DNA of 7,195 nucleotides from an uncultured bacterium (GTDB taxonomy: Bacteria; Verrucomicrobiota; Kiritimatiellia; CAIKKV01), in the NCBI GenBank assembly GCA_903828035.1, contig CAIKKV010000613.1, positions 1-7,195 on the forward strand, in the 5' to 3' direction. A program made the translations under genes and the position numbers. The first letter of the stretch is position 1. Every line of letters begins with the position of its first letter. The notes beneath the pieces were generated by a model that was not told the DNA's origin, searched no databases, and was given only the letters and a program-made list of their open reading frames with translations. Below, in pieces: positions 1-6,211 of this stretch.

Positions 1-1
1 C

Positions 2-55
2 GCCTTCGTCGGGCGCGCCGAGGCAACAAACACCATGAAAGCTATACGGCCATGA
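2..55 (+). CDS. C-terminal tail of an unidentified upstream gene (partial)
   Basis: An open frame enters from the left edge and ends with TGA at 53-55, reading AFVGRAEATNTMKAIRP. Its stop overlaps the ATG of the next gene as ATGA, the usual sign of a translationally coupled pair, and the same kind of overlap joins the next two genes. Only 17 codons are visible, so no family can be assigned. If real, it is the upstream member of the sulfur-transport operon. The frame beginning at position 1 is also open through the next start codon, so an alternative is that the next gene simply starts further upstream. The coupling pattern favours a separate gene, with low certainty. Confidence 0.35.
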   Translation, partial: AFVGRAEATNTMKAIRP

Positions 56-585
56 AATTGGAAGATCGCAGCACGGCCGCAGGTTCCCAACCCTACGCAA
101 ACCCCTACCTAGCCGGGGTTCTGCTTGGACTGGTGCTTCTGGCTTCCTTTGTCATCCTCGGTGCCGGGCTGGGCGCGTCGAGCGGCATCGCCCGCATCGG
201 CGCGTCGCTCTCCGTGTGCGTGGCCACCTCCCACACACTGGGCAGCGACTATTTCGGAAAATGGGGCGCGAAGCCCCTGAACTACTATCTCGTGTTCATG
301 TTCGCGGGTACTTTCATCGGGGCGCTCTTCTCCGCGCTCCTTGCAAACCGGATTCGCCTTCAGGTCGAACGGGGAGCCGCCGCCTCCGCGAGTCGGCGGC
401 TCTGGTACGCCCTCGCGGGCGGCGTGATCGTCGGCTTCGCGAGCCGCCTGGCCCAAGGGTGCACCTCCGGCCAGGCCCTGAGCGGGGGCGCGCTGCTGCT
501 CACCGGAAGTCTCGTGTTTCTGCTCTGCCTCTTTTCCGGCGGATATGCCACGGCCTGGTTTGTCCGGAGGCAATGGCATGATTAA
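52..585 (+). CDS. YeeE/YedE-family sulfur-compound membrane transporter (half-size)
   Basis: A 177-residue integral inner-membrane protein of the YeeE/YedE (DUF395, TsuA-like) family, members of which import thiosulfate or related sulfur compounds. Hydrophobic segments lie near residues 19-41, 78-98, 117-134 and 144-172. The family signature GFASRLAQGCTSG, with Cys137, sits before the last membrane stretch; a second cysteine is Cys56. In TsuA, conserved membrane cysteines pass thiosulfate along the channel, and Cys137 is the probable equivalent of one of them. The protein is about half the length of a full TsuA, and the following gene carries the complementary signature, so the two probably work as a pair. 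ATG 52 overlaps an upstream stop (ATGA) and has no clear Shine-Dalgarno. The last 8 bases overlap the next gene. The substrate is inferred from family only. Confidence 0.82.
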   Translation: MKLEDRSTAAGSQPYANPYLAGVLLGLVLLASFVILGAGLGASSGIARIGASLSVCVATSHTLGSDYFGKWGAKPLNYYLVFMFAGTFIGALFSALLANRIRLQVERGAAASASRRLWYALAGGVIVGFASRLAQGCTSGQALSGGALLLTGSLVFLLCLFSGGYATAWFVRRQWHD

Positions 586-2620
586 CACCCTTTACAGCCT
601 GGACGCGCTCGATACCTCCCGTGCCTTTTTCCTCGCCTTGCTGATCGGGTTCGGCTTCGGTTTCGCGCTCGAGCGGGCCGGCTTCAGCAGTTCGCGTCGG
701 CTGGCCGGCGTCTTCTACTTCACCGATATGGCCGTCGTGAAGGTGATGTTCTCCGCGGTGCTCACCGCCCTGCTGGGGCTTTCCTACCTGATCGGATTCG
801 GATGGATACAACTGGATCAGATCTTTCTCATGCCGACCCTCTACGGCGCCCAGATCGTGGGCGGCCTGCTGTTCGGTGTCGGATTTGTCATGGGCGCCTG
901 GTGTCCCGGAACGGCGGCCGCAGGGCTCGCCGCCGGCCGGATCGATGCGCTCGTTTTCCTGCTGGGCACCATCGGCGGCAGCATTCTGTTCAACGAGCTG
1001 TTCCCTCTGCTTAAGCCGCTCTACACCGCCGGAAACCGGGGCGCGCAGATGGCCTACGACTCGCTGGGGATCTCACGCAACGGATTCGTCCTCGCCTTCA
1101 CAGGGGTGGCCGTAGCGGCCTTCTGGTTTTCGGAGTGGGCTGAAAAGGCACGCACAGGCCGGGCGCCCTACCTGGGCTCGCCGTTCCTGAAAGCCTTCAG
1201 CCTGATTCTCGTGACAGCCGCCGCCGGGTTGTTCGTCCTGACTCCCGCACGCGCGGGAGCGCTGGAAAAGTCGTCAAACTCGCCCCCTCTCTTTGATGGG
1301 AATGAGAAGGCGCTGATGGGAAAGGTGGAGCAAGCCCGCGACCACATCGAACCCGAGGCGCTTGCCGACCGGCTCACGGGCGGCGAACCGGACCTCGTTG
1401 TCGTGGACGTGCGGCCTGCCGGGGAGTTCGCCGCCTTCCACATTCGCGGTTCCCTCAACGTGCCGATCGCCCAACTGGCGGAGACGCTTCTGCCATTCAA
1501 AAACAAGGGACTGATCGTTCTTTATTCAAATGGAATGACCCATCCCGCCCAGGCCCGCGACTCGCTCCAGAGGCTGGGCTTCGGAAACGCTTATCTGCTG
1601 ACAGATGGACTGCAGGGTTTTAGGGACCGCTGCCTGAAACCCGTCTCCTTGCGGCCCGAGCCCCTGACGCCGGTCGATGCCGCCCGCGTAAATGCGTGGC
1701 GGGCCTACTTCCTCGCGGCACCCGTGATTTTCGACAAACCCGGGACTGCTCAAGCGCCTTCCAAGCCCCTGGGGCCGCAGGTCGTCGAAACCGACTGGGT
1801 GGCGGCCCGGCTCGCCATGCCCCGCCTGATGATCATTGATCTGCGGCCACAGCCGGAATACAACGCCGCGCACCTTCCGGGTTCGCTCAGCCTCAATGTG
1901 GAATGCCTTCGCGGCAACATCAAGGGGGTGCCGTCCATGCTCCTGCCCCCGCCCATGCTGGCGGCCCAATTCTCGCTCCTGGGGTTGCGCCCTTCCGACA
2001 GCGTCATTCTCGTCTCCGGCGACAAACTCTACGACACCACTCTGGCTGGCCTGGCCTTCGAGCGTTTGGGGCACACCGACTATGCCGTCTTGAATGGCGG
2101 GTTTGCAAAGTGGGATCAGGAAGGCAAGCCCGTGAACGCCGCGTTGCCTGTCGTCACGGAATCGGAATATCCGGTGAAAACGGATACCTCTGCCTTCGCG
2201 ACGGATTTTCAAGCCGTGAACGCAAGTCTTGCGAAACCGGGCGCCGTGATCATCGATGTGCGGCCGGCTGACTTCTATACCGGAAAGAAATCCGATGAAG
2301 CCCGGGCCGGCCATATTCCTGGCGCGATCAACCGTCCCTTCTCCGAAGATGTCGTCGTCCGCTCAAACAAGGTCGTCACCTTCAAGCCGACGGAAGAACT
2401 CGCCGCCGCCTACGGTCGCCTCATTCCCTCTACCAACACGGAAGTGATCGTGCATTGCCGCACCGGCCACCAGGCCAGCCAGACCTTTTTCGTGCTGAAG
2501 CACCTGCTGGGCTATCCGAATGTTCGCTGGTACGACGCGGGCTGGACCGAATGGGCCGCCCGCCCGGAGCTGCCCATCGCGAGCGAATCCCGACCGCCTG
2601 GCCCGGAACGACCCCGGTGA
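578..2620 (+). CDS. YeeE/YedE membrane domain fused to triple rhodanese (YnjE-like) sulfurtransferase
   Basis: This is a 680-residue fusion. Residues 1-200 are a YeeE/YedE-type membrane domain with the motifs GFALERAGFSSSRRLAG (28-44) and GAWCPGT (Cys109). A last hydrophobic segment, about 205-223, ends in PARAGA and resembles a signal peptide. Three rhodanese domains follow at roughly 260-370, 400-515 and 545-670, with DVRP, DLRP and DVRP strand motifs. Only the third has a catalytic cysteine, Cys627 in the loop HCRTGHQAS; the first has Ser317 at that place, and the second reads SGDK at 480-483. E. coli YnjE likewise has three rhodanese domains with the active cysteine in the last, so the C-terminal part is YnjE-like. 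Likely role: imported or periplasmic sulfane sulfur is transferred by Cys627. I chose ATG 578 because CCGGAGG at 564-570 precedes it by 7 bases and it overlaps the upstream stop by 8 bases. An in-frame ATG at 545 would add 11 residues and has no such site. Confidence 0.85.
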   Translation: MINTLYSLDALDTSRAFFLALLIGFGFGFALERAGFSSSRRLAGVFYFTDMAVVKVMFSAVLTALLGLSYLIGFGWIQLDQIFLMPTLYGAQIVGGLLFGVGFVMGAWCPGTAAAGLAAGRIDALVFLLGTIGGSILFNELFPLLKPLYTAGNRGAQMAYDSLGISRNGFVLAFTGVAVAAFWFSEWAEKARTGRAPYLGSPFLKAFSLILVTAAAGLFVLTPARAGALEKSSNSPPLFDGNEKALMGKVEQARDHIEPEALADRLTGGEPDLVVVDVRPAGEFAAFHIRGSLNVPIAQLAETLLPFKNKGLIVLYSNGMTHPAQARDSLQRLGFGNAYLLTDGLQGFRDRCLKPVSLRPEPLTPVDAARVNAWRAYFLAAPVIFDKPGTAQAPSKPLGPQVVETDWVAARLAMPRLMIIDLRPQPEYNAAHLPGSLSLNVECLRGNIKGVPSMLLPPPMLAAQFSLLGLRPSDSVILVSGDKLYDTTLAGLAFERLGHTDYAVLNGGFAKWDQEGKPVNAALPVVTESEYPVKTDTSAFATDFQAVNASLAKPGAVIIDVRPADFYTGKKSDEARAGHIPGAINRPFSEDVVVRSNKVVTFKPTEELAAAYGRLIPSTNTEVIVHCRTGHQASQTFFVLKHLLGYPNVRWYDAGWTEWAARPELPIASESRPPGPERPR

Positions 2621-2645
2621 CAACATATTGCACTTTTAAATAAAC

Positions 2646-2674
2646 TTGTGCATATGCGCATATTCGCATATACT
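2646..2674 (+). promoter_or_regulatory. Promoter of the ArsR-permease-thioredoxin operon
   Basis: A weak -35 TTGTGC (2646-2651), a 17-base spacer and a good -10 TATACT (2669-2674, five of six to consensus). The inverted repeat described in the next entry fills the spacer and overlaps the -10, as expected for ArsR repression. Transcription would begin near 2681, which is the ATG itself, so the first gene may be translated from a leaderless or nearly leaderless mRNA. Only a poor Shine-Dalgarno (TAAAG) precedes that ATG. The position is inferred from pattern only. Confidence 0.55.
2650..2673 (+). promoter_or_regulatory. Probable ArsR operator: inverted repeat within three tandem 8-mers
   Basis: A perfect 7-base inverted repeat ATATGCG (2652-2658) and CGCATAT (2665-2671) with a 6-base spacer. 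The same stretch also reads as three head-to-tail 8-mers, GCATATGC, GCATATTC and GCATATAC, starting at 2650, 2658 and 2666. It further contains the 12-base self-complementary sequence ATATGCGCATAT (2652-2663). It lies between the -35 and -10 elements, immediately upstream of an ArsR-family gene, so autoregulation is the simplest reading. Confidence 0.6.
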
Positions 2675-2680
2675 AAAGTC

Positions 2681-2998
2681 ATGAATTACGAACAGGCTGA
2701 GTTGCGGGCGGATATCCTAAAGTCCTTGGCCCATCCGGTCCGGGTGCTGATCGTGGACGCCCTGACCGGGGGCGACCGGTGCGTCTGCGAACTGAACGCC
2801 CTGGCGGACATCGACCAGTCCGGCTTGTCGCGCCATCTGGCCATCCTGAAAAAGGCGGGGATCCTGAGCGACCGACGCGAGGGCTTGAAAATTTTTTACC
2901 GCCTCGAAACCCCGTGCATCCTCAAGGCCTTCTCATGCGCCGTCGAGGTTGTGAAGAATCATGCCAACCGTCAATCCCGCCTGCTCAAAGCAGGTTGA
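2681..2998 (+). CDS. ArsR/SmtB-family metalloregulator, Cys-Val-Cys type (operon repressor)
   Basis: A 105-residue winged-helix repressor. After an N-terminal helix (ILKSLAHPVRVLIVDAL, 12-28) comes RCVCEL with Cys34 and Cys36, the pair used by classical ArsR to bind As(III) or Sb(III). The recognition helix follows (QSGLSRHLAILKKAGIL, 46-62), then the wing (REGLKIFYRL, 66-75). Two more cysteines, Cys79 and Cys86, could supply a third thiol ligand. Family members repress their own operon and release DNA on binding metal(loid). ATG 2681 is preferred over the in-frame GTG 2648 and ATG 2654 because those lie in the promoter/operator and the protein aligns from the later start. The permease gene begins 24 bases downstream, so the regulator probably controls it. 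Family is secure; the inducer (arsenite, organoarsenical or mercury) is not determined. Confidence 0.88.
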   Translation: MNYEQAELRADILKSLAHPVRVLIVDALTGGDRCVCELNALADIDQSGLSRHLAILKKAGILSDRREGLKIFYRLETPCILKAFSCAVEVVKNHANRQSRLLKAG

Positions 2999-3022
2999 GA
3001 ACGGTCGCGAAGGACGAACCCG

Positions 3023-4033
3023 ATGACTAAATATTATTCCTGGGGAGTCGCGGGGCTCGCCCTCTGGTGGCTGGTGTATCGCAGCCTCGCGCCGCTCGCC
3101 GCGTGGGTGAGCTATGCGGCGCTCGGGCTTCAGCCCGGCTCTCACCTGGCCGCGTCCGTTGAGTTTTTCGTTTTTGAATCACCCAAGGTCCTGCTGCTGC
3201 TGGCGCTGGTCGTCTTCGGCGTGGGCATCATCCGGTCGTTCTTCACCCCGGAGCGCACGCGGCGGATCCTCTCCGGAAAAAGCGAGTCGGCCGGCAATGT
3301 CCTGGCCGCGCTGCTGGGCATCGTCACGCCCTTCTGCTCCTGCTCGGCCGTTCCCTTGTTCATCGGCTTCGTCACAACCGGCGTGCCGCTGGGCGTGACG
3401 TTCTCTTTCCTGGTTTCATCGCCGATGGTCAACGAGGTGGCGCTGGTTCTGTTATTCGGATTGTTCGGCTGGAAGGTGGCGGCGATTTACCTGGGGATGG
3501 GCTTGGCCGTCGCCATCCTGTCCGGATGGATCATCGGCAAGCTGCGGATGGAAAAACATGTCGAAGACTGGGTCTTCGAAACGAAAGTGGGCGATGCCGG
3601 CGAGGAGGAAGCCCTGGATGGGCCCGCGCGCATCCACCTCGGCCTCGACGCGGTGAAGGACATTGTCGGCCGCGTGTGGATCTATGTCCTGATCGGCATC
3701 GGCGTGGGCGCCGGCATTCACGGCTACGTGCCTGAGAACTTCATGGCTTCCATCATGGGAAAGGGCGCGTGGTGGTCGGTCCCGCTGGCGGTGCTCATCG
3801 GCGTGCCGATGTACTCCAACGCCGCCGGCATCATCCCGATCGTTCAAGCGCTCCTAGGCAAAGGCGCGGCGCTCGGCACTGTTCTGGCGTTCATGATGGC
3901 GGTGATCGCCCTTTCCCTGCCGGAGGCGATCATCCTCCGCAAAGTCCTCAAGCCCCGGCTGCTCGCCGTGTTCTTCGGCGTCGTTGCGCTGGGAATCATC
4001 GCGGTCGGATATTTGTTCAATGTGGTGATGTAA
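3023..4033 (+). CDS. ArsP/DUF318-family permease (putative organometal(loid) exporter)
   Basis: A 336-residue polytopic membrane protein, about eight hydrophobic segments, of the permease family PF03773 (ArsP, UPF0718). The family signature TPFCSCSAVPLFIGF carries Cys105 and Cys107; a second conserved membrane block reads GVPMYSNAAGIIPI around residues 261-274, followed by an ALSLPEAIILRKVLKP-type segment. A charged cytosolic loop at about 172-205 separates the halves. Characterised ArsP proteins export trivalent organoarsenicals such as methylarsenite. This copy has Asn266 in the YSN position, a sequence type often found next to small thioredoxins, so the exact substrate is uncertain. A GAAGGA site at 3009-3014 lies 8 bases before the ATG. 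Its place behind a Cys-Val-Cys ArsR and in front of two thioredoxins supports a role in thiol-reactive metal(loid) efflux. Confidence 0.82.
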   Translation: MTKYYSWGVAGLALWWLVYRSLAPLAAWVSYAALGLQPGSHLAASVEFFVFESPKVLLLLALVVFGVGIIRSFFTPERTRRILSGKSESAGNVLAALLGIVTPFCSCSAVPLFIGFVTTGVPLGVTFSFLVSSPMVNEVALVLLFGLFGWKVAAIYLGMGLAVAILSGWIIGKLRMEKHVEDWVFETKVGDAGEEEALDGPARIHLGLDAVKDIVGRVWIYVLIGIGVGAGIHGYVPENFMASIMGKGAWWSVPLAVLIGVPMYSNAAGIIPIVQALLGKGAALGTVLAFMMAVIALSLPEAIILRKVLKPRLLAVFFGVVALGIIAVGYLFNVVM

Positions 4034-4049
4034 CCGGAGTAAAGATTGC

Positions 4050-4283
4050 ATGAAGATGATTCAGATCCTTGGAACGGGCTGCCCCAAGTGCAAGACGCTG
4101 ATGGCCAACGCCGAGGCGGCCGTCAAGGCGTTGAATGTTGCAGCGGAGATCGTGAAAGTCGACAAGATCGCCGACATCATGAAGTTCGGCGTCATGACCA
4201 CGCCCGCGCTGGTGGTCGACGGCAAGGTCAGGAGCGCCGGCAAGGTGTTGAGCGCGGACGATATCAAAAAGTTTCTGGTGTAA
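4050..4283 (+). CDS. Small thioredoxin-like redox protein (TM0996/MTH895 family)
   Basis: A 77-residue single-domain thioredoxin or glutaredoxin-like protein. It has the CPKC active site at Cys11-Cys14, a VMTTPALVVDGKV strand with cis-Pro52, and a short C-terminal helix. There is no signal peptide, so it is cytosolic. This length and the GTGCPKC start are typical of the TM0996/MTH895 family, whose genes often follow ArsP-type permeases. It probably donates electrons or thiols to a membrane partner, either the permease cysteines or the CcdA-like protein encoded downstream. GGAG at 4036-4039 is 10 bases before ATG 4050; an in-frame ATG at 4056 is a possible alternative start. The gap from the permease stop is 16 bases, consistent with one operon. 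Confidence 0.86.
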   Translation: MKMIQILGTGCPKCKTLMANAEAAVKALNVAAEIVKVDKIADIMKFGVMTTPALVVDGKVRSAGKVLSADDIKKFLV

Positions 4284-4288
4284 GCATA

Positions 4289-4300
4289 CGGCTTAAGCCG
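4289..4300. repeat. 12-base palindrome between two thioredoxin genes
   Basis: CGGCTTAAGCCG is perfectly self-complementary and lies between the two thioredoxin genes, just before the AAAGGA ribosome-binding site at 4302-4307. It could form a short mRNA stem with a TTAA loop. It is too short and lacks a T run, so it is unlikely to stop transcription. A role in mRNA processing or translation tuning is only a guess. Confidence 0.4.
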
Positions 4301-4314
4301 AAAAGGATTTGACC

Positions 4315-4815
4315 ATGGAAAACGATAGCGAAAAGAAGAACGCGAGCTCCACCTGTGGGTGTGGCGGCGGAAACTGTTGCGGCGGGTCAGGGAAATGGAT
4401 CTGGATCGTCCTGGCCCTGGCGATTGCGGGGGTGGTAATCGTCAAAAACGCCGGGAAGAAGGATTGCTTGCCGAGCACTCCGGCGGCGACTACCCCTACC
4501 GTCGCGCCGGCAGCAGCCGGTCAGGCAACAGCCATGCCCCGCCTGGTGGATCTGGGCGCCGGAAAGTGCATCCCCTGCAAGATGATGGCGCCGATTCTGG
4601 AAGACCTGAAAAAGACTTATGCCGGAAAGCTGGACGTCCAATTCATTGACGTGTGGGATAACCCGGAGGCCGGCAAGAAATATGGAATCAGCGTGATCCC
4701 CACACAAATCTTCTACGATGCGGCCGGCAAAGAATTATTCCGCCATGAAGGATTCTACAGCAGGGACGACATTTTGGTGAAGTGGAAGGAGTTCAGCGTC
4801 GACCTGGCGAATTAA
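4315..4815 (+). CDS. Membrane-anchored thioredoxin-fold protein with cysteine-rich N-terminus
   Basis: A 166-residue protein in three parts. Residues 1-27 are a short hydrophilic head with a cysteine cluster CGCGGGNCCGG (Cys14, 16, 21, 22). Residues 28-43 form one membrane helix (WIWIVLALAIAGVVIV). A Pro/Ala/Thr linker (about 53-76) leads to a thioredoxin domain with the CIPC active site (Cys85-Cys88) and cis-Pro129 in SVIPTQIF. The catalytic domain most likely faces the periplasm, tethered like other CcdA/DsbD clients. The cysteine head may bind metal or metalloid on the cytosolic side; that is inference. ATG 4315 is preferred because AAAGGA (4302-4307) stands 7 bases ahead; an in-frame TTG at 4309 would add two residues. 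The CcdA-like gene begins 12 bases after the stop, which points to a functional pair. Confidence 0.85.
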   Translation: MENDSEKKNASSTCGCGGGNCCGGSGKWIWIVLALAIAGVVIVKNAGKKDCLPSTPAATTPTVAPAAAGQATAMPRLVDLGAGKCIPCKMMAPILEDLKKTYAGKLDVQFIDVWDNPEAGKKYGISVIPTQIFYDAAGKELFRHEGFYSRDDILVKWKEFSVDLAN

Positions 4816-4827
4816 AGGCGATCCCCC

Positions 4828-5526
4828 ATGGAGCAGCTATTTACATTCCTTTCACGCGCCGTCGAGGGCTCGGCCGGGTTGGCGCTGGGCGCCGCGTTTG
4901 TCTGGGGCGTGCTCAGCATCCTGCTGAGCCCCTGCCATTTGGCCAGCATCCCCCTGATTGTGGGATTTGTTGACCAGCAAGGCCCGATCACGACGAAGCG
5001 GGCGTTCACCCTCTCATTCCTCTTCTCGGTGGGCATCCTGATCACCATTGGCGTGATCGGCGCCATCACGGCGGCGGCCGGAAGGATGTTGGGCGATGTG
5101 GGCCGCTGGGGCAACTACGGAGTGGCTATCATCTTTTTTGTGGTCGGGTTGTATCTGCTCGACGTCATCCGCCTGCCCCTTCCGGATGCGGCCCAGCCCG
5201 GCCTGAAGCGCAAGGGGATGCTGGCGGCGCTGATCCTGGGACTGGTGTTTGGCATTGCGCTCGGCCCCTGCACCTTCGCCTATATGGCGCCCATGCTGGC
5301 GGTGTCATTCCGCCTGGCCACGACCAACCTGCCCTATGGCATCCTCCTGCTGGTGTCCTATGGAGTGGGCCACTGCTCGGTGATCGTGCTGGCGGGCACC
5401 TTCACGGAGGTGGTCCAGCACTACCTTGACTGGAACGAGAAGTCCAGGGGCGCCATTATCCTCAAGAAGGTCTCCGGCATGCTGGTTCTTCTCGGCGGAC
5501 TCTACCTGATCTACTCGGCGCGGTAG
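4828..5526 (+). CDS. CcdA/DsbD-like transmembrane thiol-disulfide electron transporter
   Basis: A 232-residue protein with about six membrane helices, matching the DsbD transmembrane domain/CcdA family (PF02683). The two key cysteines are in SPCHLASIP (Cys36) and GPCTFAYMAP (Cys148), the expected symmetrical pair in helices 1 and 4; Cys183 in GHCSV is extra. Such proteins take reducing equivalents from cytosolic thioredoxin and pass them to periplasmic thioredoxin-fold partners. Both kinds of partner are encoded immediately upstream, so the three genes form a plausible relay: small cytosolic thioredoxin, this transporter, membrane-anchored thioredoxin. The start is ATG 4828 with a modest AAAGG at 4814-4818. 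It is the last gene of the operon; I see no strong terminator in the 15 bases before the convergent toxin gene. Confidence 0.87.
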   Translation: MEQLFTFLSRAVEGSAGLALGAAFVWGVLSILLSPCHLASIPLIVGFVDQQGPITTKRAFTLSFLFSVGILITIGVIGAITAAAGRMLGDVGRWGNYGVAIIFFVVGLYLLDVIRLPLPDAAQPGLKRKGMLAALILGLVFGIALGPCTFAYMAPMLAVSFRLATTNLPYGILLLVSYGVGHCSVIVLAGTFTEVVQHYLDWNEKSRGAIILKKVSGMLVLLGGLYLIYSAR

Positions 5527-5541
5527 ATTGGAAGAGATACG

Positions 5542-5862
5542 CTATTCGCCGTACATTTCAGTGATCAGCCGGCGAAGGGCTGTTGCCTGGGCATCCGACA
5601 GCTCGCCGATCCTGGCCCCGAGCCGCGTTTTGCCGATGGTGCGAATCTGATCCACCGCGACCTCCGCGGCTTGCGGCCCGCATTTCACCGGCAAGCGGCT
5701 GCGCCAGGAGGGATGAAGCTGTCTGGTCAGCGGGCAGACGACAACCGTCTGCAAGCGCTCGTTCAGCTCATCCAGGCTGACAATCACCACGGGCCGGGTT
5801 TTGGCCAGCTCCGACCCTTGCGTCGGATCGAGCGAAGCCCAGCGAAGTTCATATCGCTTCAT
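5542..5862 (-). CDS. mazF: MazF/PemK-family toxin (endoribonuclease)
   Basis: A 106-residue protein of the MazF/PemK family, ribosome-independent mRNA interferases that arrest growth by cutting RNA at short motifs. Visible family features are RWASLDPTQGSELAKTRPVVIVS at the N-terminus with the conserved Arg23-Pro24, the VVVCPLT strand (Cys43-Thr46), and VDQIRTIGKTRLGARIGELS near the C-terminus. All expected blocks are present, so it looks intact. The start at 5862 gives the normal family length and an ATGA overlap with the antitoxin stop. A longer frame back to 5988 would only read through the antitoxin gene. It converges on the CcdA-like gene with a 15-base gap. Confidence 0.9.
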   Translation of the reverse strand: MKRYELRWASLDPTQGSELAKTRPVVIVSLDELNERLQTVVVCPLTRQLHPSWRSRLPVKCGPQAAEVAVDQIRTIGKTRLGARIGELSDAQATALRRLITEMYGE

Positions 5863-6194
5863 GAGGACTTGGCCTTCCGAGTCTTGCCGCCGTAACGCGT
5901 CTTTCGTTCCGCCGCTTGGCGCGAGGAATCGGGCGCCCAAGGAATTTCGGCAAGGCCATCGGCCACCGTGGAATCCCAGTCTTTCCATTCGCCGGATTCG
6001 GCCGCCATCTCCCGGGCGGTATCGGCCCAGGAAAGCTTCTCCACGCCAGGTCCCGGCGTACGTAGAAGAATGCCGTCGGCGCGCTCCTCCATGAGAACGA
6101 CGGCGCCGATATGGTAGCGGCGCAGCGAGTCGGCGGGCAATCGCACGCCGCGTGAATTGCCGATGCGGGCCACTTTAAGTTCGATCGTTTTCAT
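5859..6194 (-). CDS. mazE: MazE/AbrB-family antitoxin
   Basis: A 111-residue antitoxin. The N-terminal 45 residues are a swapped-hairpin AbrB/MazE DNA-binding domain (KVARIGNSRGVRLPADSLRRY). The C-terminal half has the usual acidic toxin-binding stretch with WKDWD and DGLAEIPW, then a basic tail rich in Lys and Arg. It neutralises the partner toxin and normally represses the shared promoter. Its stop overlaps the toxin start by 4 bases (ATGA), so translation is coupled. No Shine-Dalgarno is visible before the ATG, which abuts a 9-base tandem repeat and a predicted promoter. The basic extension after DGLAEIPW is somewhat long for the family. Confidence 0.88.
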   Translation of the reverse strand: MKTIELKVARIGNSRGVRLPADSLRRYHIGAVVLMEERADGILLRTPGPGVEKLSWADTAREMAAESGEWKDWDSTVADGLAEIPWAPDSSRQAAERKTRYGGKTRKAKSS

Positions 6195-6211
6195 GTAATA
6201 ACTGTAATAAC
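6194..6211 (-). repeat. Tandem 9-base repeat in front of mazE
   Basis: TGTAATAAC occurs twice without a gap (plus-strand reading, 6194-6202 and 6203-6211), touching the start codon of the antitoxin gene and covering the predicted -10 box. The placement suits an antitoxin binding site or a replication-slippage duplication. I cannot tell which. Confidence 0.5.

Noticed and set aside
545..577. Earlier in-frame ATG for the YeeE-rhodanese fusion
   Set aside because: It would give a 41-base overlap with the upstream gene and no Shine-Dalgarno at the right distance, while ATG 578 has CCGGAGG 7 bases upstream.
1526..2314. A 262-codon open frame on the minus strand
   Set aside because: It lies wholly inside the rhodanese fusion, whose plus-strand protein has clear domain motifs. 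Long antisense frames are common in GC-rich genes, and its translation shows no recognisable family.
2629..2652. TGCAC and GTGCA arms after the rhodanese fusion as a terminator hairpin
   Set aside because: The arms are only five bases with a 14-base loop and no following T run. The region is better explained as promoter and operator.
2648..2680. Earlier GTG/ATG starts for the first ArsR
   Set aside because: They would translate the promoter and operator, and the ArsR fold aligns from 2681.
4289..4300. The CGGCTTAAGCCG palindrome as a transcription terminator
   Set aside because: The stem is short and no T run follows. The next gene is functionally linked and continues the operon.
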